NCBI GenBank assembly: GCA_020634855.1
Contig: JACKAU010000012.1
Span: 124,001-188,000 of the forward strand
Direction: 5' to 3'
Length of the DNA stretch: 64,000 bases
Origin: Anaerolineales bacterium
GTDB taxonomy: Bacteria; Chloroflexota; Anaerolineae; 4572-78; J111
The notes beneath the pieces are model-generated. The model saw nothing but the letters and a program-made list of their open reading frames with translations, had not been told where the DNA came from and made no database searches. Made by a program: the position numbers and the translations under genes. Shown here one piece after another: positions 18,217 to 27,700 of the stretch; the first letter of the stretch is position 1; each line of letters begins with the position of its first letter.

Positions 18217-19296
18217 ATGGATTTAGAAAAATCACACTACACTATTGCAGTTATTCCCGGCGATGGCATTGGGCCTGAAATTATTCAGGTAGCCACAGCG
18301 ATTTTGCAGCAAGTGGCTAGCGATGGCGATCTTACTTTTCAATTGACCACGGTTGAAGCCGGAGCTGAGACGTATCAAAAATATGGCGATGCCCTCCCGC
18401 CTGAATCTTTAGCCCGTTGCAAACAGGCTGACGCCATTTTCAAAGGGCCAACCGGCTTGCCGGACGTACGCTTGCCTGATGGTACCGAGGCTGGGGTACT
18501 GGGCGGGCGTTTTCGCAACGGGTTGGATCTTTATGTTAACCTACGTCCAATCAAGCTCTACCCCAATGTGCCAACTGCGCTGGCTAATCGCCAACCCGGT
18601 GACATCGATTGGGTTATGATTAGAGAAAATACTGAAGGGCTTTACGCCAGCCGAGGCAACGGCGTAGTGGCTACCAGCGGGCAGGCCGCCACCGATACCT
18701 TAATGATCACTCGCGCCGGTTCGGAACGCATCATTCGTTACGCTTTTGAGGAAGCGCGGCGTCGAAACGGCCAAAAGCGGGTGACCTGCGTCGATAAAAG
18801 CAACGTGCTGCGTTCGTTTGCTTTTTTTCGTCAAATATTTAAGGAGATTGCTCAGGACTATCCCGACATCGAAACAGACTTTCTGTATGTGGATGCTGCT
18901 GCTCAGGCTATCGTTTTGGAACCACAGCGTTTTGATGTGATGGTCACAGAAAATATGTTTGGCGATATCCTTAGCGATTTGGGCGGAGCCACCATTGGCG
19001 GCGTGGGGGTCTGCGCCGGTGCGAACATCGGGGCCAACTATGCCTACTTTGAACCGATTCACGGTTCTGCCCCCGGTTTGGCCGGTAAAGGAGTCGCCAA
19101 CCCACTTTCGGCTATTTTGGCGGTGCGGCTTATGTTGGAATATTTGAACCAGCCCACAGTTGCCGCTCGCCTTGAGCGAGCTATTGAACAAGCATTTATC
19201 AATAAAGATATTATCCTCAGACCCGACGGCTCCGCCGAAGAAGGCACCGAGGCCATTGCTGAAGCGATTAGCCGGCAGTTAGCTAAAACTCATTGA
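18217..19296 (+). CDS. Isocitrate/isopropylmalate dehydrogenase-family enzyme
   Basis: A 359-residue NAD(P)-dependent beta-decarboxylating dehydrogenase. It starts with the family signature VIPGDGIGPEII and carries the substrate-site phrase IRENTEGLYASRGN, the catalytic Lys region CVDKSNVLR, and the metal-binding TENMFGDILSDLGG. The length fits 3-isopropylmalate dehydrogenase, but NTEGLY is closer to isocitrate, homoisocitrate or tartrate enzymes than to the LTGGIY of LeuB. No other leucine genes are near, so I do not assign a symbol. Confidence 0.85.
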   Translation: MDLEKSHYTIAVIPGDGIGPEIIQVATAILQQVASDGDLTFQLTTVEAGAETYQKYGDALPPESLARCKQADAIFKGPTGLPDVRLPDGTEAGVLGGRFRNGLDLYVNLRPIKLYPNVPTALANRQPGDIDWVMIRENTEGLYASRGNGVVATSGQAATDTLMITRAGSERIIRYAFEEARRRNGQKRVTCVDKSNVLRSFAFFRQIFKEIAQDYPDIETDFLYVDAAAQAIVLEPQRFDVMVTENMFGDILSDLGGATIGGVGVCAGANIGANYAYFEPIHGSAPGLAGKGVANPLSAILAVRLMLEYLNQPTVAARLERAIEQAFINKDIILRPDGSAEEGTEAIAEAISRQLAKTH

Positions 19297-19336
19297 ATCC
19301 CTTCATCTAAATAACGCTACTAATAAGGATAAGAGT

Positions 19337-19807
19337 ATGATTAATGTGTTATTCGTTTGCCTGGGGAACATTTGCCGCTCGCCAATGGCTGAAGCGGTTT
19401 TTAAACATCTCGTTGAAGAAGAAGGACTTGGTGACCAGTTCCATATCGATTCGGTTGGAACCGCCGGTTACCATGTCGGTGAGCCGGCCCATCGGGGTAC
19501 GCGCCGAGTGTTGGCCGATCACGGGATCAACAGCACCAGTATTTCCCGCCAAATCAACCGCCGCGATCTGGAAACCGCCGATTACATTATCGCTATGGAT
19601 AGCAGTAACTTGTCCGATTTGCAATACGCCAGTCGTGGTTTAGCTACTAATGACCGCCTGGCTTTACTCCTTGATTTTGCCCCTGGTGTTTCCCGACAAG
19701 ACGTGCCAGACCCCTACTACAGTGGCAACTTTGAAGAAACGTATCAATTAGTTGACGCGGGGAGTCGCGGGCTGCTGGCTCATATCCGAAAGGAACAGGG
19801 CCTGTAG
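19337..19807 (+). CDS. Low-molecular-weight protein tyrosine phosphatase
   Basis: A 156-residue cytosolic phosphatase. The P-loop C-x5-R is Cys8 to Arg14 in VCLGNICRSPMAEA, and the acid Asp125 is in DPYYSG, both in the usual places. It removes phosphate from tyrosine, and in some bacteria from phospho-arginine. The next gene, a fructosamine kinase-like protein, begins one base after its stop, so they form a unit with the dehydrogenase upstream. Confidence 0.9.
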   Translation: MINVLFVCLGNICRSPMAEAVFKHLVEEEGLGDQFHIDSVGTAGYHVGEPAHRGTRRVLADHGINSTSISRQINRRDLETADYIIAMDSSNLSDLQYASRGLATNDRLALLLDFAPGVSRQDVPDPYYSGNFEETYQLVDAGSRGLLAHIRKEQGL

Positions 19808-19808
19808 T

Positions 19809-20684
19809 ATGGGCTTGCCAGCAGCACTAGAGACGACTCTGGTCGAGTCGATGGGGAAAGTTCTTGAAGTTGTACCCATCGGCGGCGGTGATATCAGCCA
19901 AGCCGCCAGAGTACGGTCGGCTGATGGGGTTGAGGTGCTGGTTACATGGCGCTCCGGTCCGCCCACTGGCCTGTTTACGGCCGAGCGGCGTGGGCTGGAC
20001 CTGCTGCGGTCGCCCGGAGCGTTGCGCGTGCCGCAGGTTTTCGATCAGCGCGAAGCGGCCGGCCCATGCCCCGCCTACATTGTGATGGAGTGGCTGGGTC
20101 AGAGCAGCACCACCCCTCAGGTGGCCGAAGCTCTAGGGCGCGGTCTGGCGGCCATGCATCGCACTACCGCCGAAACATACGGACTTGACCACGATAATTT
20201 CATCGGCGCTAACCCGCAGTCAAATCGCCAAACTACCAACTGGGTTACGTTTTTTGGGGAACAGCGGTTGGGCTTCCAAATGGAATTAGCGGCCAAAAAC
20301 GGCTACCTTCCCAGACAACGAGCAGAACGGTTGGAGAAACTGCTGGCTCGCCTCGACCAGTGGCTGCCGACGTCACCGCCGGCCTCGCTGCTGCACGGCG
20401 ATTTGTGGGGCGGCAACTGGCTCACCACCGCTTCCGGCGATCCGGCCCTAATCGATCCGGCTGTTTATTACGGCGATCGGGAAACCGATCTGGCTTTTAC
20501 CGAATTGTTCGGCGGCTTCTCCAGCGCGTTTTACGCTGCCTATAATGACAGTTGGCCGCTCGATCCGGGTTACAATGAGCGCAAGGATTTATACAACCTC
20601 TATCACCTGCTCAACCATCTCAATCTCTTCGGTCACAGTTACGGCGGCAGCGTCGACCGGGTGCTGCCGCGATATGGCCGGTAA
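19809..20684 (+). CDS. Fructosamine kinase-family protein
   Basis: A 291-residue kinase of the aminoglycoside phosphotransferase fold. The start at 19809 follows the phosphatase stop by one base. The catalytic loop LLHGDLWGGNW and the metal-binding ALIDPAVYYGDRETDLAF are diagnostic of fructosamine kinases, which phosphorylate sugar-amine adducts so that they fall apart. Pairing of this family with a low-molecular-weight phosphatase gene is known from bacteria and fits a protein or sugar repair role. Confidence 0.88.
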   Translation: MGLPAALETTLVESMGKVLEVVPIGGGDISQAARVRSADGVEVLVTWRSGPPTGLFTAERRGLDLLRSPGALRVPQVFDQREAAGPCPAYIVMEWLGQSSTTPQVAEALGRGLAAMHRTTAETYGLDHDNFIGANPQSNRQTTNWVTFFGEQRLGFQMELAAKNGYLPRQRAERLEKLLARLDQWLPTSPPASLLHGDLWGGNWLTTASGDPALIDPAVYYGDRETDLAFTELFGGFSSAFYAAYNDSWPLDPGYNERKDLYNLYHLLNHLNLFGHSYGGSVDRVLPRYGR

Positions 20685-20762
20685 GATGAGGTAATTCGGG
20701 CTTCTTTGAATTCCGTGAGATATGCCCGAATGTTGTGTAGCGCGTCGTAGAAGTGCCTTATC

Positions 20763-20945
20763 CTAATCGTCGCATTGGGTACACAAGCTCTCCGCCTTAG
20801 TGGCCGCGTGGCAGTGGTCACCTTCATTATAAACCCAATCGAATCCGGCGTAGTAAGCGAGGGCGTATAGGCGGCCATACATTGCCGGCTGTCTGGACCA
20901 GAGGGTTAGATCTATAGCCCGGCCCGCAAAATGGAGCGAAGCTCG
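20763..20945 (-). pseudogene. Truncated Hedgehog-like/M15 peptidase domain
   Basis: Sixty residues on the minus strand match the C-terminal end of the lipoprotein at 21859. Both share SLHF-GR--DLT, YGRL-ALA, and AGFDWV-NEGDHCHA. The metal-ligand pattern H-x6-D and the final His are kept. An in-frame stop at 20946-20948 lies directly upstream and no start codon is visible, so the 5' part is gone. It looks like the remains of a duplicated gene. Confidence 0.75.
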
Positions 20946-20977
20946 TTAGTTTAGATTAGCCACACAAAATGGACTGT

Positions 20978-21841
20978 TTAACGAAGTTGATCGCAGGCAT
21001 AGCCATTGGTATCCGGATCTAATCTGTGCAGGTCTTGTTCGGGTCCGCCGGCCGCTAAGAAAATGGCCTGGGCTTCTCCCCACGAGGCAAAATCGGAACA
21101 ATTGAGGTCAAAGCCGTGCGGATCCTTGGGGCCGGTGTATTCGAGGGTTATCTCAAAAGTGTTGGGGGCGGATTGACTAATAATCTTGAAGGGATTTAAC
21201 TCTACATAAGCTACGTTCCAATAAAACTTCCCGACGCCTAATTCACGTCGCCCTACTCCTGGCGCATCTCTTAAGTCATTGAGTTTATAATTGTAAATAC
21301 CCGTATCCGGATTACAGAAGATGTAAAGGCGATCCGTGGCTGCATCCATTGCCCCTAAAGGCGTACCGTCATCCTTGCGCCAAATCTGAATCAGAAAGCC
21401 GTACGCGTTCGGTGGGGCGCCACATTGGGGTTTGGCGTCCCATTTCCATTGAAATTCAACCGCCTGAATATTCACGGGAAATTTCATTTCAGGTGAAGGG
21501 CTGACTAGGGTCAAGCCGGTGTAGATATTTGCTACGCTCTGCTCGGCCGTGGGGCTGGCGGGTGGAGGACCCGATGGGGTGATTAAAGGTGGAGTGTAGA
21601 GCGTGGGGGGGGTAGGCGAAATAACCACGACCACCGGCGTAGGGCTGAGCGTGGCCGGGAGAGTGCTCGTCGGCGTAGGTATGGGAGAGGCGGTCAAGGT
21701 GGCCGCCAAGACGGTGGGTTGAGGCGTGTTCCAGACGACCAATAATTCCATACAGGCTAGTGACATCAGGATTATCATGGTCAAAAAGAAGAGGAGCTTT
21801 ACCGGGCATGACCAAGCTCGAAAATATTGCAGTGGCGACAT
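20978..21841 (-). CDS. Membrane-anchored Excalibur-domain protein
   Basis: A 287-residue surface protein. I start it at 21841, where MSPLQYFRAW leads into a membrane or signal segment (15-36). A Thr/Pro-rich linker (about 40-100) follows. The centre (110-230) is a beta-rich domain of no family I recognise. The end (243-284) is an Excalibur domain with FDLNCSDFAS and the calcium-loop phrase DPDTNGYACD. Its start lies 17 bases after the stop of the Hedgehog-like lipoprotein, so the two are probably one operon and both outside the membrane. Confidence 0.8.
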   Translation of the reverse strand: MSPLQYFRAWSCPVKLLFFLTMIILMSLACMELLVVWNTPQPTVLAATLTASPIPTPTSTLPATLSPTPVVVVISPTPPTLYTPPLITPSGPPPASPTAEQSVANIYTGLTLVSPSPEMKFPVNIQAVEFQWKWDAKPQCGAPPNAYGFLIQIWRKDDGTPLGAMDAATDRLYIFCNPDTGIYNYKLNDLRDAPGVGRRELGVGKFYWNVAYVELNPFKIISQSAPNTFEITLEYTGPKDPHGFDLNCSDFASWGEAQAIFLAAGGPEQDLHRLDPDTNGYACDQLR

Positions 21842-21858
21842 AATATTATCCTTGCTTA

Positions 21859-22563
21859 TTATTGGGCACAACTCCAACAGAGACTGTCCGCTTGAATCGA
21901 GGCGTGACAATGATCGCCCTCATTGTGAACCCAGTCGAAACCGGCGCAGTGCGCGAGGGCGCACAGGCGTCCATATTTGCTCAAATCAATCGGCCAAGTC
22001 GTCAGATCGACTGAGCGCCCTTCGAAATGGAGCGACTGCCGCCGGGCCAAATCTGGCTGCGATAGGTCGTGCTCTAAGAGCGAATCGTAGGCGTCGGTGA
22101 TACGCAGCCGCACTGCCCCGCCCCATTCCTGCTCGACCAGTTGGCTCAAACGCACCAATGGAGCGACCATAGCCGGGTGCATGAAGATATCCTCCTGATC
22201 CAGGGGCGCTTCCTCTTCCTGTTTAAAGACCAGGTGCGGGTCCAGATTGCCGACCAAGTGGTAGTAGGGACAGGAATAACGCTCGATCCGGCAGGCAATC
22301 GCGCCGGCGGCTTGGGTTTCGGTCTCGGTGTAGCTGCCGGTGGCGGAGAGGTGCTGGTTGTAGCTTAACGCGGTCAGGGGGCAGCTTGACGCCACGGTGG
22401 GTGCTGGGTCGGTGGGGAAGTCAACAGTCGAGAACGTTGGGGCAGGCGTTGCCAGAGGATCGAGCCTGGTGATGTTTACTTTGTTCGATGATCCGGCTGA
22501 GGTGCAGGCGCTCAGGGCCATCAAAATGCCGAGGAAGATGATGATGGTTTTGGTTCCGTCCAT
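21859..22563 (-). CDS. Lipoprotein with Hedgehog-like (M15 peptidase-type) domain
   Basis: A 234-residue lipoprotein: the signal segment 4-19 ends in a lipobox LSAC with Cys20. The C-terminal domain (about 150-225) closely resembles the animal Hedgehog signalling domain: LRITDAYDS, then SLHFEGRSVDLTTW, SKYGRL, AGFDWVHNEGDHCH. His179, Asp186 and His220 match the three zinc ligands, and Glu215 a catalytic acid. Bacterial members of this fold are related to D,D-peptidases of peptidoglycan, so a cell-wall or surface role outside the membrane is likely. I start at 22563; the frame is open further upstream without a signal peptide. Confidence 0.85.
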   Translation of the reverse strand: MDGTKTIIIFLGILMALSACTSAGSSNKVNITRLDPLATPAPTFSTVDFPTDPAPTVASSCPLTALSYNQHLSATGSYTETETQAAGAIACRIERYSCPYYHLVGNLDPHLVFKQEEEAPLDQEDIFMHPAMVAPLVRLSQLVEQEWGGAVRLRITDAYDSLLEHDLSQPDLARRQSLHFEGRSVDLTTWPIDLSKYGRLCALAHCAGFDWVHNEGDHCHASIQADSLCWSCAQ

Positions 22564-22840
22564 GTAAGCTGCCGCTGATTTATATATGTAAACGCAAGTG
22601 GCTACCCCACTTAGAACAAAATCAGTAGAATGATAGAATTTCTCATTCTGTCCTTCTGTAAATTCTGCTCTCAAGATAGATCAAGTCCCAAAATTTCTTA
22701 TAGATTTCCAAATATAATTGGGAGGAAATATTTGGTTATTACTCCTGTAACTGTAATTATTTCTTCCTTTGTTGACGGGGCATCGCTACAGCGGTGGCCT
22801 CGGAATGTGTCAAGAAAAGTGAGACAGAATGAAAAAGAAA

Positions 22841-23848
22841 TTAAAGAGCATTAATCGAGATCGGTGAGCCAGAACTGGGCTGATTGATCCAAACTTCAGT
22901 TGGAAGCGGAGCGAGGGTGGGTAAGCCACGCACAAAACGCTCCGGGTGTTGAGTATAGGCCAACTGTAAAACGTGTTGGCGTTGAGCCTGAACCTGGTCG
23001 GCCCAGCCATAGTGAACTGCGGCTGGGGTCAGCAAATGCAAAGCCGAATGGTAATAGTCGGAGTTGTAGGCGGTCAAAAAGGTGTGAGCCCAGGCATGAG
23101 CGTGCTGATAAGAGGGAAAGGTAGCGGGATAATCGGCTTGATATTTCATGGTTTTGAACTGGGCTTCGGAATAGGGATTGTCATTGGGCCGATAGGGTCG
23201 GGAATGAGACGGGGTGATCTCCAAATCCTTTAAGAGTTGAGCCACGGATTTAGCCCGCATCGGCCCCCCGCGGTCAGCGTGCAAGGTCAATTGGCGCGGC
23301 GGGATGCCTTGGTTATGGCAGGCGGTGGCAATGAGTTGTTGGGCCAGGATTTCCGATTCCTGCTCGGCTAACAACCAGCCGACAACAAAACGGCTGAAGA
23401 TGTCGAGCATAACATACAGGTAGAAGGGGGCATATTTGACCGGGCTTTTAAGTTGGGTGATATCCCAACTCCAGACTTGGTTGGGGCCGGTGGCCACCAA
23501 CTCGGGTTTAGCATAGACAGGGTGACGCCGTTGGGGGCGGCGTTCCCGAACTTCGTGATGGTCAGCCAGAATGCGATACATCGTCCGCCAATGGCACAGG
23601 TAGCGACCCTCATCCAGTAAGGTGGCATACACTTGCCGGGGAGCGTGGTCCACAAAACGCTCACTATTGAGTATCTGGCGCACCCTCTGCCGTTCCGGCT
23701 CACTCAAGGCCCGACTGGGCTTGGGACGCGGTTGGGTCACCTTAGCCGGTTGGCGGGCCCGATAGAAGGTACTGCGCGGGATACCTAACTGCTGACATGT
23801 TTGGCTGACCCCCAATTGCGGGGCTAATTGCTGCGCCAAAGTTATCAT
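22841..23848 (-). CDS. IS3-family transposase OrfB
   Basis: A 335-residue integrase-type transposase. The N-terminal part (about 1-90) has HTH_21-like helices, and the rve catalytic core carries Asp in VWSWDITQLK, Asp in LHADRG, and Glu in NPYSEAQFKTMK. The ATG overlaps the OrfA stop by ATGA, so OrfB may be made by coupling as well as by frameshift fusion. The frame is intact. Confidence 0.9.
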   Translation of the reverse strand: MITLAQQLAPQLGVSQTCQQLGIPRSTFYRARQPAKVTQPRPKPSRALSEPERQRVRQILNSERFVDHAPRQVYATLLDEGRYLCHWRTMYRILADHHEVRERRPQRRHPVYAKPELVATGPNQVWSWDITQLKSPVKYAPFYLYVMLDIFSRFVVGWLLAEQESEILAQQLIATACHNQGIPPRQLTLHADRGGPMRAKSVAQLLKDLEITPSHSRPYRPNDNPYSEAQFKTMKYQADYPATFPSYQHAHAWAHTFLTAYNSDYYHSALHLLTPAAVHYGWADQVQAQRQHVLQLAYTQHPERFVRGLPTLAPLPTEVWINQPSSGSPISINAL

Positions 23849-24297
23849 TTCGGCTCGTCCGTTGTCGTCAGCTGTAGCCCAAGTAGTTGTGAAACTTTTT
23901 TTTGGATATCGATCACCAACTGGGCTTGGGCCAGCGCTTGTTGCAACCGTTCATTTTCTCGCTTCAGGCGCGCGTTTTCAGCCGCCTGGGCGTCGGTCGG
24001 GCGGCCCCGTTTTGGTCCGGCGGCCGCTTCTAATTCACCCCGCTCTTGGGCTTGTCGCCAGCGGCTCAAGTGGGACGAATACAACCCTTCCCGTCTCAAC
24101 AAGGCCCCGATTTGGCCGTTGTCGCTGCATTGCTCGGCCTCCGCTACAATTTGCCGTTTGTAGCTCGGACTGAACTGGCGCCGGCTGGCGGATACAACGA
24201 CTTCCGGGTCCGGTACGGCTGCCTTGAGTTGTCTGTTTACGTTGGGTTCAATACTGGGTTGTTGTTCATTAATACTGGGTTGTTGGGCGTGAGACAT
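23845..24297 (-). CDS. IS3-family transposase OrfA
   Basis: A 150-residue DNA-binding subunit. The helix-turn-helix (about 42-90, FSPSYKRQIVAEAEQC) is followed by a leucine-zipper coiled coil (about 105-140, ENARLKRENERLQQALAQAQ). It binds the ends of the element with OrfB. Confidence 0.88.
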   Translation of the reverse strand: MSHAQQPSINEQQPSIEPNVNRQLKAAVPDPEVVVSASRRQFSPSYKRQIVAEAEQCSDNGQIGALLRREGLYSSHLSRWRQAQERGELEAAAGPKRGRPTDAQAAENARLKRENERLQQALAQAQLVIDIQKKVSQLLGLQLTTTDEPK

Positions 24298-24351
24298 TTG
24301 TTTCTCCTTGTCATCATTATATTCGACTCTATTTTCTTCGTTAATCTTGTC

Positions 24352-24756
24352 TCACTTATTGTGGCACACAGAGCCTTCAGCCGTTAAAATTACCGTGTAA
24401 GAGTCGCTAACTTTGTATGAATAAATCACGATAGGTCGTGTGATCGTTGGTTTACCATCGTCGAAGTTCCAAGTGTAAGTTATCGTTCCTGCAGGAGTAA
24501 TGACCCCAGTAATCGATGCGGTAAACGTAATTGGTTCTAAGACGCGGTATTCCTGACTTTCGGAAGCTGGAGGTGATTTTTTGATCATAAGCCCTTGGGG
24601 ACAGGCTTGAATGTCGATTTGCGCCGGTGGTTCAGCAGAATCAACTTTAGCCTTGATCAGGTTCAGACTCCCAAAACTCACGATTAGCCAAAAAACTAGA
24701 TTCATTGTAATTAGGACAAGCTTTTTAGTTATTGTACGACATTGCTTAATACTCAT
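24352..24756 (-). pseudogene. Truncated PKD-domain exported protein
   Basis: About 130 host-derived residues, started at the ATG at 24756. A signal or membrane segment (about 13-35) is followed by a PKD/Ig-like domain with YTWNFDDGKP and YSYKVSDSYTVILTAEG. The frame runs into the end of the IS3 element, where the stop codon is supplied. Across the element, the minus strand from about 22805 reads SEATAVAMPRQQRKK and stops, a plausible original ending of the domain. It lies just 3' of the large FHA/Ig-like protein and may once have been part of that group. Confidence 0.55.
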
Positions 24757-24783
24757 TGTCAATATCACTTCATCGCCGACGAG

Positions 24784-27700
24784 CTAATCATCTTGCGGGC
24801 AATGGGAAGCCCACACATTTTCACTAGGCTTGGTTTTCTTTCTTTCAGTCAGTCCATCTATATAAACTACCTCAACGTAGTACTGCTTACATGTAGTAAA
24901 GTCATCAGACTGGCCGGTATCGGGCCAATATCTTACCTGCCTTCCTAATTCGGTTTCATCCGCAACTTTTTCGTATGGTAAAGTTATACCATCAGAATCA
25001 ATCGTCGCCCGATAAACTCTGAAACCGATCACCTGGTTGAGTATCTCATCAGATTGAGTATAATTCCATTCGATCTCGTTTGTTTTATTCTTCTGATCTT
25101 CCTTACTATCATCCGAAATAGACGGTGGGCCAGGGGACGGGGGAACGATATCAATCTCTATAATCTTTTTATCGATGCCATCTTTATTCTCAGCCTTTAA
25201 TTCATACGTTTGCGTAGTGCTAATTACTCCTAGAGCGTGTGATCCCTTTGAAGGACGTTCACCGGTTTCTTCCACATCCGGGCTTACTAAGGTAATTGTG
25301 TCAGCGTTTTCCACATCCCAACTTAGGGTAACGGTTGCCGATGTAATTATTCGATAAACACCATCTCCCACGGCCCTGAAGTTATTCGAAGGTGTGATGT
25401 CAGCCCGGAAATAGTCAATCAGTGGCTTAAGGATCTCATCTTCGTCACTATCCTCGTCACCTCCCTCCTCCGGCTCCTCCGTCGGCTCGGCCATCGGCTC
25501 CTCCGTCGGCTCCGGCTCGATGACCTTGACCTGGGCTGTCTTGCTGGCGCTGGTATCCTCGTTGTAGGCATTGAGCACAAACAGCGTGGTCGACTCCGGG
25601 GCCAAAGTCATCTCGCCCAACGGATCGAGGTTGGGGATCGTGCCTAGATCGCCGGCACTGAGTTCGATCTTGGTCGTTTTGCCGATAATCGACCAGGACA
25701 GTTTTACTTCATCTTCGCCTTTCACGATTTCGTCGTTGTCAACCTTAAAATATTCAATAATCGGTGTTGAGGGCGAGAGCGTCGGGGTGGGGGCGGCCTG
25801 GACCACAACCTCCCGAACGATTCGGATGGGGGGAGTCTGATCATTTGAAACCGTCAACACATACTGCGTTGTCTCTTGCGGGTTATGGGTGGCCTGGCCT
25901 TCTGAAAAAAAAGGACCGGTCAACGGATAAACTGACACCGTGGCGTCCGGGTCTACAGACCAGTCGATGGTGACCGTTTCGCCGGCTGTGATCTCATTGG
26001 GCGTGACGTTAAAGCTAGTTATTTTGGGCGGCTCTGGAGGTGGAACGATCATCTGAACCACCTGAGTATCAGAAATGACCATTTGGGCGAACGCCGCTTC
26101 GATCACGTCGGTCTCGGACACCGTTACAGCCTCCGGCGGGGAGGCCATCTTTCGCACTTCAATTGGGGTGGCGACGGCTTCTTGTCCGCTGTCGTCTCGG
26201 GCAATGAGTTCGTATTTCGTGTCACCGGCCGGCGTAACGGGCAGTTCATGCGTATGTTCGGTCTTGGGCAGCCGTTGCGGGTGGCCGTTGATGACCAATG
26301 TGACCTCGTCGGCGTCAAGCACTTCCCAAGAAATTGTGAGAGTCTCCCCGGCCAAAAATTGCTGTTTGTCGGCGGCAAAGATTCGAATCTCCGGCTTAAC
26401 TGGCGACAAGGCCAGACGGGAAACTCTAGCCTGGTACAGCCAATCTTTCGACAGCCAAGCGGTGACAAAAGCCGGTAACACCTGCGCCGGCCAACTCTCG
26501 ACGATGAGGGCATAGTGGATGGGACTCTGGCCGAGCAACTTCACTTGACGCGAACCGCCGGGCGAGTCGAAAATATTCGCCACCGGACCGATGTCGGGCT
26601 CGACTCTGACCGTTGAAAAGCTCGAAGCCGCCCAACTAATGGTGGCCGATTGGCCGGCTTTGACTTCGGCGGGCGTGATCGAGAAGTCATAAATCTGGGC
26701 GCGAGTGAAATAGATAGCTACTACAAACAAAACCAAGGCCACTAGCGGCAGCCAAAAGAGCGGACCAATCACGGGGCCGTAGCGCAGCGTTCCGCCTTGG
26801 GCTTGGGGTAAGGCGGCTGTCTCGCTATGTCCATCCGTCGAGTTTACGGCGACCGCAAATTTGCGAGATTTCTTGCCCCATCCGATTAAAGGGCGGGACA
26901 GGGGCGTCACGCGCAGCCACAGCTTAGGCTGCCGTTCGGGACTCAAAGAAAAAGCATCGACTTTGCGACCAAACCAGCGTTTCTCAAATACCCGAAGCCG
27001 GTAATCTAAATCGCCGCTGTCGCTGTCTATCAACTGATAGCTTGCCGTCTCGTTGCCGATGTTTCTCACTTTAATCTGATACCAGCCGGACCGAGCAAAC
27101 CAAAAGAGGCGGACGATCTTGGGGTACAGGGGGTCTAAATGAACGCTATAATACGGCTTAATCGTTAATTGGACGCTGCAATAAAGCTTCAAATCGCCAT
27201 AGGAGGGTGTAGTCACGATGATATAAAGGTCATGGTGGCCAGCCCGACTGGTCGGCCGGCGCGGCGGGGTAATCTCTACCTTGATTTCCCGCGCTTCACC
27301 ACTACGTAGTTGCACAGACTCTTGCCTTAGCCAATCGCCTTCCAAATTTTTAGATTTTAGAGAAATTTTGAAATCCGCATAGATCGAGCCTCGGTTAATA
27401 ATTTGCAGCAGATAAGTCGCTGTCTCCTCTACATCCACGGTTTGCTCCGCGGTCAATATCTTCACCTCGACGGGGCTTTCAGGCGGGTGTTCGGGGGTAG
27501 GATGCCGTTGGGGTCCACGGGGTGCGGCCACCAACGCCGGAGGAACGACATCACGATAAGCTGGAGGGTTAACCACCGGCAAATCGCTGCCGGCTCGCTC
27601 AGGCGGCGAAGAAGGGGGAGCTGAAGGCTGACCATGCTTCAGCAACATTAAGGTTTGTCCCTCAAGCATGACCGGGGTCTGTGGCTGGAGTATAATCGGC

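Larger units (their letters stand above)
22806..24368 (-). mobile_element. IS3-family insertion sequence
   Basis: About 1563 bp with two transposase genes. Ends are TGTGTCAAGAAAAGTGAGACA (22806-22826) and, on the other strand, TGTGCCACAATAAGTGAGACA (24348-24368); 17 of 21 bases agree, and the inner AAGTGAGACA is identical. I see no clear target duplication at the flanks, so one end may be off by a few bases or flanks have diverged. The insertion appears to cut a PKD-domain gene at 24369-24756. Confidence 0.8.

Noticed and set aside
18217..19296. Assignment as leuB
   Set aside because: The substrate-site phrase NTEGLY differs from that of 3-isopropylmalate dehydrogenases and no other leucine gene is near.
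22802..24372. Target site duplication of the IS3 element
   Set aside because: The bases next to the inverted repeats (GGAA on the left, CAGA on the right) do not match, so no duplication is claimed.
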